Assembly (NCBI GenBank): GCA_946405645.1
Contig: CAMJHW010000001.1
Span: forward strand, 1 to 46,594
Length of the DNA: 46,594 nucleotides
Direction of reading: 5' to 3'
DNA from: an uncultured Bacteroidales bacterium
Lineage (GTDB): Bacteria > Bacteroidota > Bacteroidia > Bacteroidales > UBA932
Shown here: positions 1-8,912 of the stretch, in pieces
Layout of the letters: each line of letters begins with the position of its first letter
How positions within the stretch are numbered: the stretch's first letter is position 1
Program-made: the position numbers and the translations under genes
Notes under the pieces: model-generated
The model's input: only the letters and a program-made list of their open reading frames with translations
The model's database searches: none
Told to the model about the DNA's origin: nothing

Positions 1-3
1 CTG

Positions 4-36
4 CAAAGGTAATAAAAATCCGCTAGATTCCCACAA
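4..36 (-). promoter_or_regulatory. Possible leftward promoter for a gene beyond the window edge
   Basis: On the minus strand TACCTTTG (positions 11 to 4) matches the Bacteroidetes -7 element TAnnTTTG. A TTG at 36 to 34 lies 22 bp upstream, slightly longer than the usual 19-21 bp. It would start a transcript leaving the window to the left. It overlaps the 3' end of tcdA and rests on motif match only. Confidence 0.35.
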
Positions 37-739
37 TCCTGCGGATGGCAACCTGAGCGCAGACGGCGCCGAAAACAGAAGGCAGATAAGAGATTGTGCC
101 CACCTGGGACTTTTTGTTGCGGCTCTCCTCGAGCACCACGGAAGAGCGTATGGGTTCCTCAATGGAGAACACCGCATCGAAACCCGTGTATATGCCAAGC
201 TTATGGAGACGCTTGCGGAGCATATGCGCCAGCGGACACATGCGCGTATGCGCGATGTCCGCGACACGCACTTCCGTGGCGTCGAGCTTGGCGCCCGCGC
301 CCATCGACGACACCATCGGCACTCCCCTCTTCAGACAGTACTGGATAAGACATATCTTGGGGCTGAGGGTATCTATGGCATCGACCAGGAAATCTATCTC
401 CTGTCCGTCAAGCAACGAAGCGACGTTCTCCTCAGTAATGTACTCCGGGATGGTGACGAGGTCGAGTCCGGGATTGATATCAAGCAGACGGTCCCTAAGG
501 ACGTCACATTTCGGACGACCTACTGTGGAAGACAGGGCGAGGATCTGGCGGTTGCGGTTGGTCTCGGACACTTCGTCCGAGTCGAGCGCCAGCAGGTGGC
601 CGACACCTGCGCGCGCGAGCGCCTCGGCAGCGAAGCCGCCGACGCCGCCGACGCCGATCACGGCGACGTGCGCGTCGCGCAGTTTCCGCGCGCCCTCCTC
701 TCCGAGGAGCATCTCCGTCCTTTCCTTCCAGTTCTCCAT
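23..739 (-). CDS. tcdA: tRNA threonylcarbamoyladenosine dehydratase (TcdA, ThiF/E1-like)
   Basis: Predicted ATP-dependent dehydratase that cyclises t6A37 to ct6A in ANN-decoding tRNAs, acting in the cytoplasm. The 238-aa protein is of ordinary length for TcdA. It opens with MENWKERTEMLLGEEG, followed by the ThiF-type nucleotide-binding loop GVGGVGG at about residues 29-35, the NRNRQ adenylation motif, a DAIDT segment and an MCPLAHMLRKRL segment typical of this family rather than of ThiF or MoeB. The reading frame extends 33 codons further upstream to 838, but the conserved family start is the ATG at 739, and the extension would run through the likely promoter. The gene is monocistronic here and divergent from the transposase at 964. 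The family call is firm; the exact start is fairly firm. Confidence 0.88.
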   Translation of the reverse strand: MENWKERTEMLLGEEGARKLRDAHVAVIGVGGVGGFAAEALARAGVGHLLALDSDEVSETNRNRQILALSSTVGRPKCDVLRDRLLDINPGLDLVTIPEYITEENVASLLDGQEIDFLVDAIDTLSPKICLIQYCLKRGVPMVSSMGAGAKLDATEVRVADIAHTRMCPLAHMLRKRLHKLGIYTGFDAVFSIEEPIRSSVVLEESRNKKSQVGTISYLPSVFGAVCAQVAIRRIVGI

Positions 740-747
740 AACGGACA

Positions 748-755
748 CAAAGATA
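748..755 (-). promoter_or_regulatory. Possible -7 box of tcdA
   Basis: TATCTTTG on the minus strand matches TAnnTTTG. A start site 6-7 nt downstream would fall at about 741, almost at the ATG at 739, so the transcript would be nearly leaderless. No clear TTG -33 element is visible about 20 bp upstream. Weak call. Confidence 0.3.
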
Positions 756-896
756 AGAAATAACCTTGAAGAATCAGCCCTTTGGCCCTGCAATGTATCA
801 GAGTGAATATCAATTGCATCCTTTATATTCCTGTTCAAAAATCAAGATAGGCGATGCGTCTAATAAATTGACAACTAATCCATTACATTGCACACC

Positions 897-918
897 CGTT
901 TCCAATTTGTGTAAACGG
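897..918. repeat. Short inverted repeat upstream of the Y1 transposase
   Basis: CCGTTT at 897-902 and AAACGG at 913-918 form a 6-bp perfect inverted repeat around a 10-nt AT-rich loop, about 45 bp before the transposase start. Y1 transposases recognise small hairpins, so this could be a recognition hairpin, but no matching copy was found 3' of the gene. It may be chance. Confidence 0.3.
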
Positions 919-963
919 ATAGTTCTTCGTAGCATTGTCGGCAGATTAAACTTAAACAGTGTT

Positions 964-1866
964 ATGCAGGGAAAGGGAAACAGGATCTTTATGGAAGGAA
1001 GCGCACACCATATCTATCTCAAGGCGCTGAAAGGAAATCTCTTGTTTTACAGGACGGAGGACTATATCTTTTTCCTGACGCTTCTATACGTCCTTGCAAG
1101 ACGGTATGGTATCGGCATCGAAGCACTGTGCATAATGTTCAACCACGTTCATTTGTTTGTCCGGACAGTCAACGTGATGGTGTTCAAAGCATTCTGCCGG
1201 GATCTGCAGAGTATGTTCTCAATCGGATATAATAAAGAGTACAATCTGAAAGGCAGGCTTATGATGCGTTCCGGCTATGCGCCCAAAAGGTCAGCTAAAA
1301 GCATACGCTCCTGCCTCATCTATATCGTCAATAACCCAGTTGCAGGGCATTTGACCAAAGTGGCGCTCAAATACAAATGGAATTTGCTCGCCTATTTTCA
1401 AAGTAAACATCCCTTTTCAGAGAAAATGGACAAGAGCCGTGACCGGCTTCGGCTGAGGGAGGCGGCTAAAATGGTAGACTACTGTTACAAGCAAGGGAAA
1501 CCACTGAATTATGTCACTATGAGAACCGTTTTCAGAGAATTGACTCCAAAAGAGAAACTTAAGTTGACCGACTATATCATCAATCTTTATAATCCCATCG
1601 ACAAAGAATCATTCATCAAGAGGTTCGGAGACTGGAAAACCGCCATGCTGGCAATCGACTCCACGACAGGAACCGAACACGACATCCCGGAAGTATGGGA
1701 AGATTATTCTGTTTACCTCATGATGCTTAAGCAATGTCTCCGACATAAGATAAGGCCGGAACAGTTGAGTTCGATGGAACAAGAGGAAAAACTGCATTTG
1801 ATAAAGCTGCTCTCCGCCGTACCACACTCAACTCCTGAACACATACGGAGATTCCTGCACCTCTAG
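964..1866 (+). CDS. REP-associated-type Y1 (HUH) transposase, solitary
   Basis: Predicted single-strand DNA transposase of the IS200/Y1 superfamily, closest by motif to the TnpA_REP (RAYT) branch. From the ATG at 964 it has 300 residues. Visible motifs are an N-terminal AHHIYLKA strand, the HUH metal/nicking motif NHVHLFV at about residues 60-66, a GYNKEYNLKGRLMMR stretch that should contain the catalytic Tyr, and IYIVNNPVAGHL, matching the family's ENP-type motif. The C-terminal ~130 residues (KLTDYIINLYNP onward) are an extension without a domain I recognise. The frame is open from 766, but that region contains tcdA control sequence; 964 or 991 is the likely start. Coding sequence is visibly AT-richer than its neighbours, suggesting acquisition. 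No second IS gene and no clear element ends are seen. Confidence 0.75.
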   Translation: MQGKGNRIFMEGSAHHIYLKALKGNLLFYRTEDYIFFLTLLYVLARRYGIGIEALCIMFNHVHLFVRTVNVMVFKAFCRDLQSMFSIGYNKEYNLKGRLMMRSGYAPKRSAKSIRSCLIYIVNNPVAGHLTKVALKYKWNLLAYFQSKHPFSEKMDKSRDRLRLREAAKMVDYCYKQGKPLNYVTMRTVFRELTPKEKLKLTDYIINLYNPIDKESFIKRFGDWKTAMLAIDSTTGTEHDIPEVWEDYSVYLMMLKQCLRHKIRPEQLSSMEQEEKLHLIKLLSAVPHSTPEHIRRFLHL

Positions 1867-2010
1867 CTTGCAGCGTATCTACCTAAGAATCAACAAATTA
1901 AGCATAACCCCTATCACATTTTTGAGACAGGGACTACACATAATCACCTATGCATTAACACTTTCCGTTGCACAAGGCATGTCCCGGTTATCACGGCAGA
2001 AAGAGTCGGA

Positions 2011-5000
2011 TCATTCGAAAAGATGATCCACCCTGTCACGGTTTCCGCCACCGTACTGAAGTGCAAACTCGGTAGGAGTCATTCCGAAATACTCGTGGAA
2101 AGCGGCGGAAAAGTATGACTGGCCGGAGAATCCCACCTTGTATGCAATCTCAGATATATTGGGCTGCGAATTCTCGACAAGCAGGAAGGCAGCCTGTTTC
2201 AGGCGGGTATTTTTCAGCAGGATGCTTGGAGAAATACCCATTATTGCCTTAAGCTTGCGGTTAAGGTGCACGCGGCTGATTCCCACCATTCGACTGAGTT
2301 CTTCAACGCCGAAGTCCGGGCTGCTGTAGTTGGCGTTGACTGCCTGCAGTATCCTTGCCTTCAGCTTCTCGTCAAAAGGAGTGACCGACACCGAGTCATA
2401 GTCGTGGGCATCTGCGTTCATCAGCTTCATCCTGACGGACTCACGTGCAGAGATGGCCTGTGCCACTCCGCTTCGGAGGAGATCGGTGGAGACAGGTTTT
2501 ATGAAGAAACGGTCGGCCCCGAGGTCGGAGCACAGCTGCTCGCTGCCCTCGTCATCGACGGAAGTAAGGACGATCAACGGGATATGTGATGTCATAGGAT
2601 TACGGCGGATCTTGCGGCATAATGCATACCCGTCGATGCCCCGGAGGTGGAGGTCCGTGATGACGGCATCTACAAGCTCTGTAGTAATGGCGCTCCACGC
2701 TGTGTCTCCATCCTCGAATGTCTCTACATTGTAGTCTCGGAATGTAGAACGGATGAAGTGTCTCGTATCCGGGTCCACATCCACCGCCACTATGCGCTTC
2801 TTTCCCTTTGTATCCTTCGCGGACACTTCTTCCCCTGAAGCGGGAAGCCCGGTATCGGCCGCATCCTCCTCTATCTCCTGAGATTTGGCATCCAACTGTT
2901 TGAGATCGGTTATCTGATTGACGATGCGGCTGATCCTCTGCCCGTTGCGGTACATAAGGTCGAGAGTATCCTTCAGCAACGGGTCTGTCTCGGACTCACG
3001 AAGTTTCTTCAGAGGTGAAAGCACAAGGAACAGAGGCGTACGGATCTCCTGTGTGATATTGGAGAACATATCAAGACGTATCCTGTCCCTTTCAGCCTTG
3101 AGACGTCTTTTCCTCCAGACTGACAGGGCAGCGATTATGCAGGACAGTACAATAAGATAAAGCAGAAATGCCCAGGCTGTCAGATACCAGGGGGCCTGCA
3201 CCATTACGTCGATCTCGTTGTAAGCGTAGTTATCCTCATCTCCCTCGAAGTAAGCCTTCATACGCAGTTTATGCTTTCCCGGACGGAGATTGGTGTAGCT
3301 GACCATCCTGCCGTTGTCCGTTGAGCGCCAGTCCTTGTCACACCTGGTCATCAGACAATCGTAGCGGACCCTCTGCGGATCGGAATACTCAGGAGTGGAA
3401 AAACCGAAGGATACGACATTGCACCTGCGGGGAATCCGGATGTGCGTTGCACGATATAAGTGTGCGTCCAGGAGATTGTCCTTTCCAGCCTGCGGATCAT
3501 AGCGTACGGGAGAGTTCATCATCGTAAGGTTGGAGACGTGCACTCCTGACAGGCGATGCGACTTCATATTGACAAGATGCGGATAGAAAGAGGCCAGCCC
3601 GTCCATCGCCCCGAAGTACATACGGTTGTCCGAGGCCAAATATGCGGATCCGCTATAGAACTCGCTTCCGGGAAGTCCGTCATACTCGTGAAAATTGATG
3701 ATTCTTCCGGTCTTGGGATCAAGCTTGGACAGCCCGTTCAGCGTGGATATCCAGATATCCCCGTCGGGCCCCTCGAGTATATCCTTCACTACCTCGCAAT
3801 GAAGTCCGTCCTCCTCTGTCCAAGTCCTGACCACGTGGCTGCTGCGGTCAAGCTCGACGACACCAATACGATATCCTATCCACAAGGTACCGTCCCTGGA
3901 CTCGCAGAATGCATACACCTGCCGGTCATCCCAGGGGGCATATACTTCATAATCCATCACTTCTCCGACTGTGGGATCGAAATAGACCACTCCATTGTCC
4001 GTGCCTATCCACACCTTGCCGTTCCTGTCCAGATACAGTGTGCGCGCCCATCGTCCGGACAGTTCCGGCACTCCCGTGACTACGCACTCACTGGCAGTAT
4101 CCACCAGGTACAGGCCTCCGCCAAGGGTGGAAACATACAGGATATCCGTGTAAGGGTCATAGACCATAGTCCATATCCTGGACGAAGGGATGTCGCCTCT
4201 CCCGCTGAAATCCCGGAACCCTTCCTTTCCTGTATAGGTCATCAGGCCCCCAAGGTAAGTCCCCACCCACATCTTGCCGCGCCTGTCGACTATCAGTTCC
4301 TTGATGGAATCATTGGTAAGGCCGGAATTGGAAGCGTTGAAATTAGAGAAAATCCCGCCGGGGTCCATTCGGAACAACCCGGCCCCGTCGGTTCCGACAT
4401 ATATGCGCCCGTCGGAAGGGTATTCGACAATGGTGGTGACAGGAGCGTCATTGATACCGGCAGAAGCATCCAGCCCAAGCTTGTAACTGGTAAATCCATA
4501 CATAGACTCCGGTATCATCACCACTCCGGAGTAATAGGCCGCAAGCCACATATTCCCCTGGCGGTCGATGAAGATGTCGTGGATCTTCATATTGTCGGAG
4601 CAATAAGGGAACCTGGCGGTACCGTCGTTTACATACTCTCCTCTTTCCAGGTCGAAAACCTTGAGCCCGTTCTCTTCCGTCCCTATGTAGAGACGACGAG
4701 AAACCACACCCCCGCTATGCCGCTGCATCTCCATAGTCTCTATCATACCCACTCCGTCAGACCCTGCAATCCGGTTGACAGTCATAGTGTTCCTCTCAAG
4801 GACGAACAGGCCGTTGCTATGGGTGGCGATGTATATGTCCAAACTGACCGGATCTTCCACCAGAGCAGAAATGCCGAACCTGTCGCGGAAAGCCTCTGCA
4901 TCAGGATTCCAGGAGACGGTCACTACTGCCGATGACTGCGTATCGAAAGCTTTCAGCCCTTCTCCGGGCTTCTCTTTCCATAGAAGCCCGGAAGAATCCA

Positions 5001-5535
5001 GCATTACCGGTCCTCTGCCTGTCCCCAGCACACCTTCCAGAGCACTGGTCAGGGCAGTGTCAGGTTCGTGTGTGACGGCATCAACCACGCACATTCCCTG
5101 CAACAGCACGCTGCAATATATCTTGGAACCCTTCTCCGTCACGTTCGCCTCTATCAGCCAGGTCACGTCAGGATCGGAAAAAGGTATCACGACCTGCGAA
5201 AAGGAATTGTTGTCGGGATCGTATATGTCCAGTCCGTGCTCAGTACCTACCCATACCGTTCCCCGGGTATCCTCCAGGACAAAATGGGCATTGTCGCTCG
5301 ACAAAGAGAAAGGGTTGCCTTCCTCGTGATGGAAGTACTCGAAATTGCTGCCATCATATCTGGTCAAACCATAACCTGACGTGATCCATATACTATTCTC
5401 TCCATCCTGGAAAATCCCGTCCACCTGGCTTGAGATAAGGCCGGAAGTAACTGTAAACATACGGGCAGACTGGGCGCTCAGGATAATCTCGGAGACTGGC
5501 AGGAGACAGATGAGGGATAGAAGGATATGTTTCAT
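2011..5535 (-). CDS. Hybrid two-component-type PUL regulator lacking its ATPase domain
   Basis: One-piece inner-membrane regulator of the HTCS type, probably controlling the divergent susC-susD genes. The 1174-aa order is: signal peptide (about 1-22); periplasmic sensor of roughly a dozen two-bladed-propeller repeats with D-x-x-G-x-x-W-x-G-T motifs (about 25-720); Y_Y_Y domain (about 720-783); one membrane helix (about 788-806); HisKA-like helices (about 820-878); a short linker; receiver domain (about 910-1025); AraC-type HTH (about 1065-1165). Two features are abnormal. In the HisKA helix the usual SHEIRTPL reads TQEIRTPL, placing Gln829 where the phospho-accepting His belongs. The HATPase_c domain is missing: about 30 residues separate the HisKA-like helices from the receiver. 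The receiver keeps its acidic pair (near 919-921), Asp961 and Lys1012. The frame is intact, so this is not simple decay. Full-length HTCS proteins are usually 1300-1400 aa. Confidence 0.9.
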   Translation of the reverse strand: MKHILLSLICLLPVSEIILSAQSARMFTVTSGLISSQVDGIFQDGENSIWITSGYGLTRYDGSNFEYFHHEEGNPFSLSSDNAHFVLEDTRGTVWVGTEHGLDIYDPDNNSFSQVVIPFSDPDVTWLIEANVTEKGSKIYCSVLLQGMCVVDAVTHEPDTALTSALEGVLGTGRGPVMLDSSGLLWKEKPGEGLKAFDTQSSAVVTVSWNPDAEAFRDRFGISALVEDPVSLDIYIATHSNGLFVLERNTMTVNRIAGSDGVGMIETMEMQRHSGGVVSRRLYIGTEENGLKVFDLERGEYVNDGTARFPYCSDNMKIHDIFIDRQGNMWLAAYYSGVVMIPESMYGFTSYKLGLDASAGINDAPVTTIVEYPSDGRIYVGTDGAGLFRMDPGGIFSNFNASNSGLTNDSIKELIVDRRGKMWVGTYLGGLMTYTGKEGFRDFSGRGDIPSSRIWTMVYDPYTDILYVSTLGGGLYLVDTASECVVTGVPELSGRWARTLYLDRNGKVWIGTDNGVVYFDPTVGEVMDYEVYAPWDDRQVYAFCESRDGTLWIGYRIGVVELDRSSHVVRTWTEEDGLHCEVVKDILEGPDGDIWISTLNGLSKLDPKTGRIINFHEYDGLPGSEFYSGSAYLASDNRMYFGAMDGLASFYPHLVNMKSHRLSGVHVSNLTMMNSPVRYDPQAGKDNLLDAHLYRATHIRIPRRCNVVSFGFSTPEYSDPQRVRYDCLMTRCDKDWRSTDNGRMVSYTNLRPGKHKLRMKAYFEGDEDNYAYNEIDVMVQAPWYLTAWAFLLYLIVLSCIIAALSVWRKRRLKAERDRIRLDMFSNITQEIRTPLFLVLSPLKKLRESETDPLLKDTLDLMYRNGQRISRIVNQITDLKQLDAKSQEIEEDAADTGLPASGEEVSAKDTKGKKRIVAVDVDPDTRHFIRSTFRDYNVETFEDGDTAWSAITTELVDAVITDLHLRGIDGYALCRKIRRNPMTSHIPLIVLTSVDDEGSEQLCSDLGADRFFIKPVSTDLLRSGVAQAISARESVRMKLMNADAHDYDSVSVTPFDEKLKARILQAVNANYSSPDFGVEELSRMVGISRVHLNRKLKAIMGISPSILLKNTRLKQAAFLLVENSQPNISEIAYKVGFSGQSYFSAAFHEYFGMTPTEFALQYGGGNRDRVDHLFE

Positions 5536-5556
5536 AAAGGCCGGCTTGTGTTGTTA

Positions 5557-5564
5557 CAAAATTA
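5557..5564 (-). promoter_or_regulatory. Possible -7 box of the HTCS-type regulator gene
   Basis: TAATTTTG on the minus strand (5564 to 5557) matches TAnnTTTG and lies 21 bp upstream of the regulator's ATG. No TTG is seen at the expected -33 distance, so the promoter would be weak or assisted. Confidence 0.35.
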
Positions 5565-5670
5565 ACCAAATGTTTTGACAGAATACAGATAATCGAAAAT
5601 CCAAAACGATACAAATCAACACATTGTATCAAATTCAAACGATGATGAATCACGAAACAACGCCCAGGTT

Positions 5671-5686
5671 TCAGATTCGAATCTGA
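5671..5686. promoter_or_regulatory. Perfect 16-bp palindrome, candidate operator for susC
   Basis: TCAGATTCGAATCTGA is a perfect palindrome in the 254-bp gap between the regulator and susC. The symmetry continues imperfectly: GGTT lies directly before it, and AAACC follows after a 3-nt bulge (TTG). It lies about 40 bp upstream of the susC -7 box, a position suited to an activator. The likely ligand is the dimeric AraC-type domain of the adjacent regulator; that pairing is inference. Confidence 0.5.
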
Positions 5687-5703
5687 TTGAAACCGAATCC
5701 CCT

Positions 5704-5732
5704 GACAGTCAGGCCAAGACTGTCTAACTTTG
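5704..5732 (+). promoter_or_regulatory. susC promoter -7 box with adjoining inverted repeat
   Basis: TAACTTTG at 5725-5732 matches the Bacteroidetes -7 element and would give a leader of about 50 nt before the susC ATG at 5790. Directly abutting it is an inverted repeat, GACAGTC (5704-5710) and GACTGTC (5718-5724). There is no TTG at the -33 distance, which fits a promoter needing an activator. Whether the repeat is a protein site is not shown. Confidence 0.5.
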
Positions 5733-5789
5733 CAAAGACCGGAAAGACCAACACCGGCATGCATAACACACCAAAATAACCACTGATTT

Positions 5790-8700
5790 ATGAAGTCATT
5801 AACTAGAAAGTCCTTAGGGCTATCGGTTCTGGCACTGCTGCTCACCCTCGCGGTGCAGGCACAGAACATCACCGTGAAGGGCACAGTCTCCGACCAGAAC
5901 GGAGACCCTGTTGCAGGAGCCTTCGTCACGGTACAGAACACCACCACGGGAACCAGCACTGACATCGACGGTGCTTATTCCCTCAGTGTCCCGTCCAACG
6001 GGATCCTGGAAGTGTCCTTTATGGGATACGTTACAGAAACGGTTCCAGTAGACGGAAGGACGACTGTGAACGTTACATTGGTAGAAGACTCGGAAGCGCT
6101 CGAAGCCACGGTCGTCATCGGATACGGCACGGCACGCAAGTCTGACATCACAGGATCCATCGCCTCGGTCACAGGAGACAACATCCGTGAGGTCCCGGCC
6201 AATGACATTACCTATGCACTCCAGGGTCGTATTGCCGGCGTCGATATGTTCCAGACATCATCGCGTCCCGGAGAGAGTATGACCATCCGTATCCGCGGAC
6301 AGCGTTCGCTCTCTGCTTCGAACGACCCTCTGATCGTCCTTGACGGAATGCCGTTTATGGGTACCCTCTCCGACATCTCCACCAGCGACATCAAGAGTAT
6401 GGACATCCTGAAGGATGCAGCATCCACTGCCATCTATGGATCCCGCGGCGCCAACGGAGTCATAATGATCACGACCTACAAAGGTGTCAAAGGGCAGGAT
6501 CCCAAGATCAGTTTCAACTCCTACGTATCCTTCAAGGATCCGATCAAGTATCCTTTGATGAACTCCTCCGAACTGGTAGCGCTCCGCGAAATCTCCAACA
6601 AGTATCCGAATATCTACTATGGAGACGAGCAGCAGGGTGTCAATACCGACTGGCAGGATCTTTTCTATCGTACCGGTATCACCCAAAACTACGAAATGAG
6701 CGTCAACGGCGGCACCCAGAAGGGCAGCTACAGCTTCGGTGTAAACTATATGGACGATGAGGCCGTAGTCCCTACCCAGGGCTTCCAGCGCATCGGCGCC
6801 CGTGCGGCCATAGACCAGAATTTCGGCAAGTATGTCCGTGTCGGCTTCAACAGCAACTCCTCCTATAACACGCGCGACGGTATCCAGGTCTCACTGACCA
6901 GTATCCTCCCGATGTCACCCCTCATCTCCCCTTACAACGAGAGCGGAGAGCTCAGAAGGACCGGACAGATGCCGCAAGATACCTATTATATCTGGTCAAG
7001 GGAGCGTCTCGAGGATCTCTATGCCTCCGGACAGTATATCGGCGAAGAGAAATCCTTTGCATCCTACAATGCAGCATACCTCGAGGTACAGATCCCCGGT
7101 ATCGAAGGCCTCTCGTACAAACTGAGCGGAGGATTCAATTTCCGCCAGTCCAATGCAGGCACGTTCACCGGAACAGGCGTGGGATCGGACAATGTTGCAT
7201 CTCCAAACAACGCCGTCACACGTGAAAACCGCAGCACGCGCTGGACTGTGGAGAACCTCCTGACCTATGACCGCACATTTGCGGAGAAGCACCGCCTGAA
7301 CATTGTAGGGCTCTACTCCGCAGAGCAGGACAACAACATCGGCCAGGTCCTCTCCGCCAACAATGTGCCCAATGAGAAGTTCCTGTACTACAACATCGGA
7401 GCTTCAAACATCAATGACATCACCATCCCAACCGGATCATATACCAAGACCGGCCTCCTCTCATATATGGGACGTATAATGTATTCCTACGATGACAAGT
7501 ATATGTTCTCGGCAGCAGTTCGTTCGGACGCGTCCTCACGTCTGGCAGAAGGTCATCAGTGGCACACATATCCCGCAGTTTCCATCGGATGGAACATACA
7601 TAAGGAGAACTTTATGTACGGCACACGCCACTGGCTCGACGAGCTGAAACTCCGCGTCGGATACGGCGAGACCTCCAACCAGGCCATCGCCCCCTATGCA
7701 ACCCTTGGACGTCTCAACAGCGTCAACTACAACTTCGGCGACAGCGACTATCAGACTGGATACTATGTGTCTACCCTGCCTAATCCCGAGCTCGGATGGG
7801 AGTTCTCCCGCACCTGGAACTACGGACTGGACTACTCCTTCTTCAAGGGAAGGCTCCGCGGTACGTTGGAGTACTATTCCGTGAACACCAGCAACGTCCT
7901 TCTGAGCATCAGCCTGCCTTCGACGGCCGGAGTGGGCAGTTATACCGCCAACATCGGATCAACAGCCAACAAGGGTCTCGAACTCTCCGTGAACGGCGCC
8001 ATCCTCGACAACCTGAACGGATGGACCTGGACAGCGGGGCTGAACATTTACGCCAACAAGAACACTCTCACCTCACTTGCATCAGGCCAGACCCAGGATA
8101 CCGGCAACGGATGGTTCGTCGGGTACCCTATCAACTGTATCTATGATTACGAATACCTCGGTATCTGGCAGCAGGACGAGGCCGACGTTGTCGGCAAATA
8201 CGAGCGCGGAGGAGCGCCCGGAATGATCAAGGTCCGCTATACCGGAGACTACAATGCCGACGGCACTCCCACACGTGTCATCAACTCCAGCGACCGTGTC
8301 CCGATCAGCGCCGATCCCAAACTCCAAGGTGGTTTCAACACCGCAGTATCCTGGAAGAACTGGGACCTCTCCGTCATCGGAGCATTCAAGGTCGGGGGCA
8401 TCCTCAACTCCACCCTGCACGGCAAGGGAGCATATCTCAATATGCTGTCCGGCCGTCGCAACAACATCAAGGTCGACTATTGGACTCCGCAGAACACCTC
8501 CGCACATTATCCGATGCCCGGAGGACTCACTGACGGAGACTTCCCGAAGTACGTCTCGACCCTTGCATATTTCGATGCCAGCTACGCCAAAATCCGCACC
8601 ATCACCCTCGGATATACCCTCAGCAGGATGAACTGGGTCAAGAGAATCGGAGTAGACAGGCTGCGCGTATATGCAACCGTACAGAATCCCGGAATCGTCC

Positions 8701-8900
8701 TCTTCTCCGGCTTCCACAAGGAGACCGGGCTCGATCCCGAGACCAACTCCCTCAGCAGCGACGCACGCAACTACGCGTCATCTGCCGGCTGGAGCCTGCG
8801 CTCCAGCGCAGCTTCCGGCCAGACCGGCGGCGGAGCGGTCGTGGGATTCAACACCCCCAGCTCTCACAATTATCTCATCGGCGTCAATCTAACCTTCTAA
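5790..8900 (+). CDS. SusC/RagA-family TonB-linked outer-membrane transporter
   Basis: Outer-membrane, TonB-dependent importer of oligosaccharides working with the SusD protein encoded 12 bp downstream. The 1036-aa protein has a signal peptide ending near AVQA (about residue 24), a carboxypeptidase-regulatory-like beta-sandwich (about 27-105, GTVSDQNGDPVAGAFV), then the SusC-specific plug opening ATVVIGYGTARKSDITGS (about 108-230, including the DPLIVLDGMPF and YGSRGANGVIMITT motifs), and a beta-barrel to the C-terminal strand NYLIGVNLTF. Length and motif order are normal for the family. It is divergent from the regulator and preceded by a candidate operator. Substrate cannot be read from sequence; the nearby GH67 and GH3 genes suggest glucuronoxylan-derived oligosaccharides. 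Confidence 0.95.
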   Translation: MKSLTRKSLGLSVLALLLTLAVQAQNITVKGTVSDQNGDPVAGAFVTVQNTTTGTSTDIDGAYSLSVPSNGILEVSFMGYVTETVPVDGRTTVNVTLVEDSEALEATVVIGYGTARKSDITGSIASVTGDNIREVPANDITYALQGRIAGVDMFQTSSRPGESMTIRIRGQRSLSASNDPLIVLDGMPFMGTLSDISTSDIKSMDILKDAASTAIYGSRGANGVIMITTYKGVKGQDPKISFNSYVSFKDPIKYPLMNSSELVALREISNKYPNIYYGDEQQGVNTDWQDLFYRTGITQNYEMSVNGGTQKGSYSFGVNYMDDEAVVPTQGFQRIGARAAIDQNFGKYVRVGFNSNSSYNTRDGIQVSLTSILPMSPLISPYNESGELRRTGQMPQDTYYIWSRERLEDLYASGQYIGEEKSFASYNAAYLEVQIPGIEGLSYKLSGGFNFRQSNAGTFTGTGVGSDNVASPNNAVTRENRSTRWTVENLLTYDRTFAEKHRLNIVGLYSAEQDNNIGQVLSANNVPNEKFLYYNIGASNINDITIPTGSYTKTGLLSYMGRIMYSYDDKYMFSAAVRSDASSRLAEGHQWHTYPAVSIGWNIHKENFMYGTRHWLDELKLRVGYGETSNQAIAPYATLGRLNSVNYNFGDSDYQTGYYVSTLPNPELGWEFSRTWNYGLDYSFFKGRLRGTLEYYSVNTSNVLLSISLPSTAGVGSYTANIGSTANKGLELSVNGAILDNLNGWTWTAGLNIYANKNTLTSLASGQTQDTGNGWFVGYPINCIYDYEYLGIWQQDEADVVGKYERGGAPGMIKVRYTGDYNADGTPTRVINSSDRVPISADPKLQGGFNTAVSWKNWDLSVIGAFKVGGILNSTLHGKGAYLNMLSGRRNNIKVDYWTPQNTSAHYPMPGGLTDGDFPKYVSTLAYFDASYAKIRTITLGYTLSRMNWVKRIGVDRLRVYATVQNPGIVLFSGFHKETGLDPETNSLSSDARNYASSAGWSLRSSAASGQTGGGAVVGFNTPSSHNYLIGVNLTF

Positions 8901-8912
8901 TCGGACCAGGAT

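Noticed and set aside
766..963. Upstream start of the transposase at 766
   Set aside because: The extra 66 residues show no family similarity and lie over the tcdA promoter region; 964 or 991 fits the conserved start.
3556..4935. 459-codon frame antisense to the regulator
   Set aside because: The regulator shows propeller repeats throughout; the antisense frame has no recognisable domain.
5671..5686. tRNA T-arm (TTCGAATC-like)
   Set aside because: The match is explained by the 16-bp palindrome; no acceptor, D or anticodon arms can be drawn around it.
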